Source of the DNA: a virus
Reading direction: 5' to 3' (one strand)
DNA length: 21,687 bases
IMG/VR virus record: IMGVR_UViG_3300020159_004574
Location: 1-21,687 of that record
The notes beneath the pieces were generated by a model. It was not told the DNA's origin. It saw only the letters and a list, made by a program, of their open reading frames with translations, and searched no databases. This document shows, one piece after another, positions 16,376 through 21,687 of this stretch; within the stretch, counting starts at the first letter, position 1, and each line of letters begins with the position of its first letter. A program made the translations under genes and the position numbers.

Positions 16376-18879
16376 TGCCTGTATTACCACCTAATTCTGT
16401 ATTCCCAAATAACTACGATACAGACAATACACTTTATATGGTTTACAATACAACCGAAAGTGTTATTACACAGGTGCTTAATATTGCCGATAGCCAAATT
16501 TTTATCAAACCAGTAGAAGCAAATGAAGATGAAATATGGGCAGAAAATGGATTTGCAAATATTAGTGGAGAACTTATTTATTATGGTTCTGTACTTAAAA
16601 ACGGCAATGATAAGGTTTACAAACTTACAAATTGCATAAGAAATCTTGGAGGAAGACCTCCTCAATATAATTCAGCCAATACAGACATAAGAAGTTTTGT
16701 GATGGCAGAACATCACAATCAATTGGCTAGAGGATTAGTTAATACTGAAAATTTTATTGGAATTACAAATAGTACAGACAAGTCAACTGTTGATTGGAGA
16801 ATAAGATATTTAATTAATCAACCAAACATCACGGATGATTTCGGTTGTCCAGAAGTAAATTTCATATTTATAATATTATCTGAAGATCCTCTTTTTGGCA
16901 CTACCATAGAATTTGAGCTTGAAATACTTGGAGTTTATGACAATTTTATTTTAGAATTTGGAGATGGAACCAGCACTATTACAGATTTAACTGGCACTCA
17001 TGTTTATCCACCAAACTCCACGATAGATCCAACAGTAACTGTAAATTCATCATCTTGTCAGACTGTCAATAGTGATGTTTCAAGAACATTTGCAAGCGAG
17101 ACATTGGTGCAAGTATTACCACAAGACTTAACGGTAGTTATAGATAGTATCCCAGAAATTCCTCCTATAGTTGTAGATTTTGAACCAAACATAGCGGCTG
17201 ATATTACTTTGCCTCCAATTGTTTTCCCATGTTTGGATATTGGTCCATTTGGACCTATCTCAATACCTTCCACCATAGTTTTAGATCCTCCAGTGGTAAT
17301 ACCAAGCACAATTACATTTAATAATGTTCCTATAATTCCATCTACAATATCGGTAAGTCCGTTTTCTATAGTTGTAAGTGGAGATAGGTATATTGACTTG
17401 GTTTGTATTCCAGTTGCAGGAATAAAAGGATTTTTTGTGGCAGGAGCAAATAGTTCAAATCAAGCAATAGATTTGGCAACCAAAATTACTTATTCGAACG
17501 ATGTTGTTGTGGGAGTTCCTTCTGCAAACATCACTGGATCTGCAAGATTTGGCGCTGCTGCCTGTGCAGATGGAACGGCAGGATACATAGCTGGAGGATA
17601 TACTTCACAGGCAGTAACAAGTTTTTATAAAACAATTTTTGAAACAGAAACAACTGTCACATCAACATCTGTTTTATCTCAGCCAAGATATTATTTGACA
17701 GCTGTTTCTGGGGAAAACAAAAAAGGATACTACGCAGGTGGTTTAGCAGGTTCTAGTGTATCTACAGTAGTAGATGTAATTGAATTTTCTACTGGAAGCA
17801 TGTCGGTCTTAACTTTGCCGACTGGCAGAGCTAGGTTTGCGGCGGTCTCTTTGGAAGCACAAAAGGGATATTTCTGTGGTGGCATTACAGGCGCTGCCGC
17901 TTCTAATATTACAGACATACTTGTTTACTCAACTAGCACATGGTCATCAGCAACATCGGCTTATTTGAAAAGCCCAAGAACGGCTATGTGTGGAATTGAT
18001 GGAAACACGCTTCAGGGTTATTTCGCAGGAGGTTCTACAAATCTAACTAGCACCATACTTAAGTCGATTGAAAAAATGAATTACAGCTGGGACCAGACAA
18101 CTGTGTTGTCACCAGCAGTTTTGGCTACTGGACGCAGTGTGCCCGGTGGTGTGGGAGACAGAAGCTCCCGGGGTTATATAGCTGGTGGATTAACAGGCAG
18201 TGCTTCTGCTACAGTTGTTACATCTATTGAAAAATTAAGTTGTGTTGGAGACACAATTTCTTCTATGCCGGGTGTTTTGGGAAGTGCTCGATGTGCCATG
18301 GCATGTTTTTCTCAAGTTTTTGTTGATAGCTCAGGTGGTGGCACAACACCTGATGGAACTCCCGCTCCCGCTCCCGCTCCAACTCCAACGCCTACACCGA
18401 GCGGCACCGGTCCAACTTGTGGAACATGTACATGGGTGGCCTATCAGATAGGTGAAACAACTGGAATACCTCCAAACAAGATCTGGGATTGGGAAGCAAC
18501 AAACAATTGTACATCTGGTTGTGCTTGTACCGGTAAGCCTGCGGAAACTTTTTCAAGGACTAAACCCGCTGATGTAATTACTAATTGTGCATCTGGTTTT
18601 GCAATGACTGGAAATGGCTATATGCCTCCACAAGAATCTTATGGTGTTCCAACACCACAAAATTTTGTAGCATCCGATCAAGGTTATGCTAGCATAGAAG
18701 AGAGAAATTCTTACTTTAATGAACAAAAAAACAAAGAAATTTTTACAGAACCTACACCAGAAATAAAAATTCAAGAAAATGATTTTGCAAAAAGTGTTCA
18801 GCAAGCTTTTAAATCTGTTAAGGTTAGAATTAAGGACGAAGATCTTCTTCCAAACATAAAAGATTTATTAGGTGATTGA
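16375..18879 (+). CDS. Tail fibre paralogue (834 residues) with one six-bladed kelch-like propeller
   Basis: The N-terminal 340 residues are closely similar to those of the giant fibre just upstream: [51 protein letters not shown] and GCPEVNF. A PKD-like unit (LEFGDGTS) and the IPST shaft repeats follow. Residues about 348-651 are six kelch-like blades with YIAGG/YFAGG-type motifs. A Pro-Ala/Thr linker follows, with three CCCGCT units at 18361-18378. Next is a Cys-rich module with CGTCTW and CTSGCACTG. A polar tail ends in NIKDLLGD, matching the giant fibre's end. The start shares an A with the previous stop (TAATG), with GGAG four bases upstream. The pair clearly arose by duplication. It is probably an alternative or companion receptor-binding fibre. 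Confidence 0.8.
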   Translation: MPVLPPNSVFPNNYDTDNTLYMVYNTTESVITQVLNIADSQIFIKPVEANEDEIWAENGFANISGELIYYGSVLKNGNDKVYKLTNCIRNLGGRPPQYNSANTDIRSFVMAEHHNQLARGLVNTENFIGITNSTDKSTVDWRIRYLINQPNITDDFGCPEVNFIFIILSEDPLFGTTIEFELEILGVYDNFILEFGDGTSTITDLTGTHVYPPNSTIDPTVTVNSSSCQTVNSDVSRTFASETLVQVLPQDLTVVIDSIPEIPPIVVDFEPNIAADITLPPIVFPCLDIGPFGPISIPSTIVLDPPVVIPSTITFNNVPIIPSTISVSPFSIVVSGDRYIDLVCIPVAGIKGFFVAGANSSNQAIDLATKITYSNDVVVGVPSANITGSARFGAAACADGTAGYIAGGYTSQAVTSFYKTIFETETTVTSTSVLSQPRYYLTAVSGENKKGYYAGGLAGSSVSTVVDVIEFSTGSMSVLTLPTGRARFAAVSLEAQKGYFCGGITGAAASNITDILVYSTSTWSSATSAYLKSPRTAMCGIDGNTLQGYFAGGSTNLTSTILKSIEKMNYSWDQTTVLSPAVLATGRSVPGGVGDRSSRGYIAGGLTGSASATVVTSIEKLSCVGDTISSMPGVLGSARCAMACFSQVFVDSSGGGTTPDGTPAPAPAPTPTPTPSGTGPTCGTCTWVAYQIGETTGIPPNKIWDWEATNNCTSGCACTGKPAETFSRTKPADVITNCASGFAMTGNGYMPPQESYGVPTPQNFVASDQGYASIEERNSYFNEQKNKEIFTEPTPEIKIQENDFAKSVQQAFKSVKVRIKDEDLLPNIKDLLGD
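17416..18327 (+). repeat. Six kelch-like blades forming one propeller
   Basis: Residues about 348-651 (304 long) contain six units opened by FFVAG, YIAGG, YYAGG, YFCGG, YFAGG and YIAGG. Units are 47-54 residues, like those of the giant fibre. Confidence 0.8.
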
Positions 18880-19784
18880 TGACCATTAAAAAAATGAATT
18901 TAAAATCCTTGAATGCAGTCAATGCGGAAGGAAAAAGAGAAAGTTTTACTTTCAGAATCGATGAATCAAGAAATGAATATATTGGTGTAGAAGAATATTG
19001 GATAAGAAATTTTGGCAAACCTAGTGTAAGCCCAATTGATATAAATAATTTATATGATGATAAAGAAATACACATTCTCATAGATAATGAATTAAAAAAT
19101 TCAAAAATTAATATGCCAAACTTGTTAGAAGAAAATTTTTCTTTTGATAATGTTTTGATTATTAATGATGGTTTTGGTTTTGATAAGCATGCTGATTTGT
19201 TGTCTGAATTGACAGATGACTGGTGTGTAATTTGTATTAGAAATGCAGCACGATATTGGCAAGCAGTAAAATTTCCTGATTTTTTACTTGTTCAAAACCC
19301 TTTCAATACCTGCTTGAGCCAAATGCCTGACAGGCAGTTTCCAAAACTTATAGTAAGCCGCAGAACAAACACTAGATTTGTTGTAGGATACAGAAATGTC
19401 AAATATGTATATGATGCGGTTTGTGATCGAAAATACCAAAGCCCCTACGCTAAAGCATCTAAAACTTATATTGATGAATATAGAAATCCAATATGTGCTG
19501 CAATAGGATGTGCTTTTAACTTTAATGCAAAAAATATATTTTTAGCATATTGTTCTGATGCTTATAAAGAAACTAGGCCGGGTTCTATTGAAATTTCAGA
19601 AAACTTATTTTGTTATCCACAACAGGTTCTTGCTAACAAAATTGTAAATGCAAATTTATTTTGGCAAAAATTTACAAACATAAATTGTAATATATTTTAT
19701 ACAGGTGTAAAAAATTCATTTACATTTGCTAAATATTTACAACACGATGAGTTTAAAAATAGGCTAGGAACAGGATTGGTTTGA
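18879..19784 (+). CDS. Rossmann-like protein resembling MptE/DUF115 (Maf-type) domains
   Basis: The product is 301 residues from the ATG at 18879, which overlaps the preceding TGA; AGGT at 18870-18873 is suitably placed. The core starts near residue 85. NVLIINDGFGFDKHADLL corresponds to the first Rossmann strand, glycine turn and helix. WCVICIRNAARYWQ and FPDFLLVQNP correspond to the second strand, helix and the 'Pd..v..Dp' element. NPICAAIGCAFNFNAKNIFL, followed by AYCSDAY, corresponds to the 'a...A..lG...I.L.G.D' element. This order is that of the MptE-like DUF115 fold, known from archaeal pterin enzymes and from Maf proteins linked to flagellin glycosylation. The match is by pattern, without an alignment, and some canonical residues differ (DGFGF instead of GAGPS). 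It lies directly after the fibre genes. A role in modifying fibres is a guess from position and fold. Confidence 0.4.
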   Translation: MTIKKMNLKSLNAVNAEGKRESFTFRIDESRNEYIGVEEYWIRNFGKPSVSPIDINNLYDDKEIHILIDNELKNSKINMPNLLEENFSFDNVLIINDGFGFDKHADLLSELTDDWCVICIRNAARYWQAVKFPDFLLVQNPFNTCLSQMPDRQFPKLIVSRRTNTRFVVGYRNVKYVYDAVCDRKYQSPYAKASKTYIDEYRNPICAAIGCAFNFNAKNIFLAYCSDAYKETRPGSIEISENLFCYPQQVLANKIVNANLFWQKFTNINCNIFYTGVKNSFTFAKYLQHDEFKNRLGTGLV

Positions 19785-19786
19785 AT

Positions 19787-20086
19787 ATGGAAAAGAAACC
19801 CAAAATATGGTCTCATTCATTTCTGGACGATTTCAAGAATTGGATGGAGCAGTCTGAAGAAGACAAAAATAAAACCCAAGTTAAACATTGCAAATCAGCT
19901 TCAGATGAAGCAACACTAATTGAATCGATAGATTGTCCTTTTCGCAAATATGCAGAAACACAATTAGCGAAAAGCTTCATGAAACATGGTGGAGTAATTA
20001 AAGAAGAATGTGATGACTTGTTTTTGGTAAAAACCAAAAAGGGAAAATTCTACATCAAAAAAGAACTAGTCAAGATTGAAGAATAG
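19787..20086 (+). CDS. Small acidic/basic protein of unknown function
   Basis: The product is 99 residues from the ATG at 19787; an in-frame TTG at 19781, five bases after AGGA (19772-19775), would give 101 and is a real alternative. The N-terminus has a conserved-looking KIWSHSFLDDFKNWMEQ helix. The middle is charged and contains two Cys (HCKSAS, DCPFRKYAETQL). The C-terminal part forms a short beta hairpin pattern (LFLVKTKKGKFYIKKELV). There is no membrane segment or signal. It is the last gene of the rightward block and its stop abuts the stop of the leftward gene that follows. I do not recognise the family. Confidence 0.6.
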   Translation: MEKKPKIWSHSFLDDFKNWMEQSEEDKNKTQVKHCKSASDEATLIESIDCPFRKYAETQLAKSFMKHGGVIKEECDDLFLVKTKKGKFYIKKELVKIEE

Positions 20087-20368
20087 TTATTTTTTAGGTG
20101 GCAAAGTTGGTTCTTTAATTCCTTTTGGTGCAACAATATTTCCTGTAGTAGGACATTGAATATCTTCAGTTGCTTTGTGATAGCCATCCTCATAGGCTGT
20201 CAAAAGTTCATCATTCTGTTCTGATACAATTGTCTTTAATTCCTCTTCTTGTATTTTATATAATTTTTGATTTTCTTTGGAGAAGAAATTGCTACGATTT
20301 AATTGAAACCCCAGAAAAATATTTAAACCAATTGAAAAAACAAATGCTGTAGTGAGAAAAAATTTCAT
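20087..20368 (-). CDS. Small membrane-anchored protein with periplasm-type coiled coil
   Basis: The product is 93 residues. Residues about 4-23 form a hydrophobic segment (FFLTTAFVFSIGLNIFLGF) followed by QLNR, a typical uncleaved N-terminal anchor. Residues about 32-60 are a charged helix likely to form a coiled coil, and the end is Pro/Lys-rich with one Cys. This layout is also that of inner-membrane spanins, which phages use in lysis, but no overlapping lipoprotein partner was seen, so spanin is only a possibility. The gene has a strong ribosome site (AAGGAGG, four bases before ATG). It is the last gene of a leftward trio and ends with zero gap against the rightward gene before it. Confidence 0.6.
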   Translation of the reverse strand: MKFFLTTAFVFSIGLNIFLGFQLNRSNFFSKENQKLYKIQEEELKTIVSEQNDELLTAYEDGYHKATEDIQCPTTGNIVAPKGIKEPTLPPKK

Positions 20369-20372
20369 AAAG

Positions 20373-20379
20373 CCTCCTT
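20373..20379 (-). promoter_or_regulatory. Strong ribosome binding site AAGGAGG
   Basis: On the minus strand AAGGAGG lies four bases before the ATG at 20368. It is the most complete Shine-Dalgarno sequence in the window and suggests this small membrane protein is translated independently of the gene upstream of it. Confidence 0.8.
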
Positions 20380-20412
20380 GTTTTCTTTAGGTTATTGTTT
20401 TAAATTTTTTTG

Positions 20413-20724
20413 TCAAGAAAATTTTTCAATAAAAGGTCTTTTTGGAGTAGGCAATATTTCTCTATAAGAAGTTGGAATATGCTTGTATCCTCTTTTTTGT
20501 AGAGATTCTCTTAGTTTGTGATAGCTTTCAAAATTCTCTACAACTAGTTCCCAGTCAAATCTTTGTGGTTTATAAAAATTATCTAAATGAAATTTCTGAT
20601 CGTTTTCTAACTGTAAGTCTTTAGTCTGTAAATTTCTTTTGAATCCATATTTAAAATCACCCCTAAAAGTGGATATCACTTCTATGGTAAATTTATCTCT
20701 TCTAGCCATATAAAGAAATTGCAT
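20413..20724 (-). CDS. Small basic protein of unknown function
   Basis: The product is 103 residues from the ATG at 20724; AAGG on the minus strand lies seven bases upstream. An internal ATG at 20709 (MARRDKFT) is an alternative start. The protein is rich in Lys, Arg, Phe and Tyr. It has a beta-like N-terminal half (FTIEVISTFRGDFKYGF) and a helical C-terminal half (VENFESYHKLRESLQKRGY), followed by a Pro-containing tail. There is no membrane segment. The overall look (small, basic, alpha/beta) is common among phage accessory proteins, and no function can be inferred. Its start is five bases past the stop of the 49-codon gene, so the two are probably co-translated. Confidence 0.6.
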   Translation of the reverse strand: MQFLYMARRDKFTIEVISTFRGDFKYGFKRNLQTKDLQLENDQKFHLDNFYKPQRFDWELVVENFESYHKLRESLQKRGYKHIPTSYREILPTPKRPFIEKFS

Positions 20725-20728
20725 CTAC

Positions 20729-20878
20729 TTACCTTTTTTGCAGTAATAATTTAAATAACTCTTCGAGTAAAATTTCCTTGTAGATATCATCAGGGCCTAA
20801 GGATTTTGTAAAAATATCAAATCCTTCTTCTGACTCTTTTAGTATATCTACATCACCGAGAGGATCTATGTTTCCCAT
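20729..20878 (-). CDS. Very small acidic protein (49 residues)
   Basis: The reading frame runs from ATG at 20878 to TAA at 20731-20729 on the minus strand. The product starts MGNIDPLGDVD and ends LLEELFKLLLQKR; it is acidic with a Leu-rich amphipathic C-terminal helix. The stop lies four bases before the ATG of the 103-codon gene and overlaps that gene's ribosome site, the spacing expected of coupled phage genes. This is the main support for it being real. Against it, no ribosome site is visible before its own ATG, and its first 11 bases overlap the start of the rightward gene at 20868. If it were not real, about 150 bases would be left between genes here. Confidence 0.55.
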   Translation of the reverse strand: MGNIDPLGDVDILKESEEGFDIFTKSLGPDDIYKEILLEELFKLLLQKR

Positions 20879-21125
20879 AGCTTATTTATATGAGATAAGA
20901 AACAACTTTGCTATTATTTTTAAAGGATTTGATAAAAATATAGCAGATGAGTTAAAAAAAATAGCAGTTGAAAATATCAAAATAAGTATTTTTTTGCAAC
21001 CAGCATTTGCAGATGAAAATGTTTTTTGTATTGAAGACTGGCAAAAAATGGAAAAACAATTTGCTAAATACTATGAAGTGACAACAAATTCAAAATCAAA
21101 TTTTTGCATAAACGAATTGATATAA
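20868..21125 (+). CDS. Small protein of unknown function (85 residues)
   Basis: The frame opens with ATG at 20868, preceded by GAGAGGA (20858-20864) at a short three-base spacing. The product has a MFPIAYLYEIRNNFAIIF start, an amphipathic helix (NIADELKKIAVENI), a strand (ISIFLQPAF) and a C-terminal helix (EDWQKMEKQFAKYYEV). The N-terminus is hydrophobic but interrupted by charges, so it is probably not a membrane anchor. The family is not recognised. Its start lies head to head with the 49-codon leftward gene, with 11 bases of overlap. The sequence after the stop (21126-21200) is AT-rich and holds the likely promoter of the next gene. Confidence 0.55.
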   Translation: MFPIAYLYEIRNNFAIIFKGFDKNIADELKKIAVENIKISIFLQPAFADENVFCIEDWQKMEKQFAKYYEVTTNSKSNFCINELI

Positions 21126-21165
21126 AATTGTTCCAAATATTAGTTTTTAATTCTACAACTTCATA

Positions 21166-21179
21166 GATAAATATATACT
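21166..21179 (+). promoter_or_regulatory. Candidate promoter for the right-edge virion gene
   Basis: GATAAATA (21166-21173) differs by one base from the T4-type late promoter element TATAAATA. TATACT (21174-21179) overlaps it as a sigma-70-like -10 with no good -35. Either would give a leader of roughly 15-25 bases ahead of a good ribosome site. The region is AT-rich, so a chance match is possible. Confidence 0.35.
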
Positions 21180-21189
21180 AGATTTCTAT

Positions 21190-21195
21190 AAGGAG
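21190..21195 (+). promoter_or_regulatory. Ribosome binding site AAGGAG for the right-edge gene
   Basis: AAGGAG lies five bases before the ATG at 21201 and fixes that start. It is among the best ribosome sites in the window, in keeping with high expression. Confidence 0.8.
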
Positions 21196-21200
21196 CAAGC

Positions 21201-21687
21201 ATGAGCGTATTCAGAGTAGCACTTAATAATCAGGCTCAGGGACTGATGGATATTAATCCTGCCACAGGATCCCAGATGGATCCCTCTATTCAGAGGACAA
21301 TTTATGTCGCTGGCCCCAATCGTAAGATTCGTGAGCTTATGGACGGCACAACTTTCACAGACTGCAACTACTGGAAGCAGTTTGCATACCCCCAAGTACC
21401 AGAATCACAGGCTATCGTTGAAGTTGTAAGTGATGATGGTAGCATTTGGTCTAGTATCGAATCTGAAAACACCTTCCCCAAGGTTTACAGCCTAAGTTGT
21501 GCTGGTGGTTCAACTTACACATCAAATGTTGCCGATATTCTTGGAGACACAGGTGGATATGCAACATTCATCCAGATTACTAACAATGGCAGCAATGATG
21601 TTTCTGTAAAAATCAATGGACTAAGCAGCGCTATTTTCACACTAGGCAACGGTGATACTCAAGTATTCAACAATGGAGACTTGACAA
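21201..21687 (+). CDS. Probable abundant virion protein, 3' end outside window
   Basis: At least 162 residues are encoded before the right edge and the frame is still open. The product begins MSVFRVALNNQAQGLMD and continues with beta-rich segments (RTIYVAGPNRKI, IVEVVSDDGSIWSS, FIQITNNGSNDVSVKI) and no signal peptide. The codons favour C- and G-ending forms (AAC, TTC, CAG, GGC, TAC) more than in the neighbouring AT-rich genes, the usual sign of a highly expressed phage structural gene. It also has its own candidate promoter and a good ribosome site. A capsid, decoration, sheath or tube protein would all fit; no family was recognised, so the exact role is open. Confidence 0.6.
   Translation, partial: MSVFRVALNNQAQGLMDINPATGSQMDPSIQRTIYVAGPNRKIRELMDGTTFTDCNYWKQFAYPQVPESQAIVEVVSDDGSIWSSIESENTFPKVYSLSCAGGSTYTSNVADILGDTGGYATFIQITNNGSNDVSVKINGLSSAIFTLGNGDTQVFNNGDLT

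Noticed and set aside
7005-18879. Diversity-generating retroelement acting on the fibres
   Set aside because: No reverse transcriptase frame and no template/variable repeat pair with adenine-specific differences was seen in the window.
20021-20040. Perfect 8-bp inverted repeat with a 4-base A loop near the convergent gene ends
   Set aside because: The stem is mostly A-T, lies inside a coding frame and has no T-run on either strand, so it is not a credible terminator.
20388-20416. TTGACA on the minus strand as a -35 for the 93-codon gene
   Set aside because: No acceptable -10 lies 16-18 bases downstream; only a weak TAACCT is present.
20883-20890. TATAAATA on the minus strand just before the 49-codon gene
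   Set aside because: The implied transcript start would fall at or next to the ATG with no leader; the match is expected by chance in this AT-rich sequence.

Overview
The window is an AT-rich stretch of a tailed-phage (or phage-derived) genome, cut from the end of a contractile-tail baseplate module and the tail-fibre cluster that follows it. The first gene is a baseplate J/gp6-like wedge protein and the second carries a tail protein I/gp7-like domain, an adjacent pair typical of contractile tails. No capsid, portal or terminase gene is in view, so a free phage, a prophage and a phage-like injection system cannot be fully told apart. The number and size of the fibre genes favour a large-genome contractile-tailed phage. 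Nothing in the sequence identifies the host.

Layout: positions 2-20086 are a tightly packed rightward array with one-base to few-base overlaps or short gaps. In order it holds baseplate J-like (partial), tail protein I-like with a large extension, two small structural proteins, a degenerate glycosyltransferase-A-like protein, a coiled-coil protein, then four consecutive fibre-type genes of 340, 750, 2028 and 834 codons. The four fibre genes share a related N-terminal module with an AEHHN motif. The first two carry PKD-type beta-sandwich domains. The last two share a longer N-terminal half, a short shaft with IPS-type repeats, kelch-like propeller blades, Pro-Ser/Ala linkers and a common C-terminal motif. 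After them come a protein that looks like the MptE/DUF115 Rossmann fold of flagellin-modifying Maf proteins and a small unknown gene. Positions 20087-20878 are a leftward block of three small genes, one of them (49 codons) very short. Two rightward genes follow: an 85-codon unknown, and the start of a probably highly expressed virion protein that runs off the right edge.

Reading of the system: this looks like an adhesion apparatus made of several fibres that dock on the baseplate through a shared N-terminal module and display different distal modules (PKD, kelch propellers, RCC1 propeller, Cys-rich domains). The 2028-residue fibre has 18 kelch-like blades that fall naturally into three six-bladed propellers of 317, 316 and 312 residues. 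Its 834-residue paralogue has exactly one six-bladed propeller. Two proteins with folds reminiscent of sugar-transfer enzymes flank the fibre genes, which raises the untested idea that the Ser/Thr-rich fibres are glycosylated.

Limits: all assignments come from reading the translated sequence by eye. No search, structure prediction or composition statistic was run. I saw no tRNA, rRNA, CRISPR array, insertion sequence, integrase, reverse transcriptase or convincing intrinsic terminator. There is no gene-free stretch longer than 300 bases.
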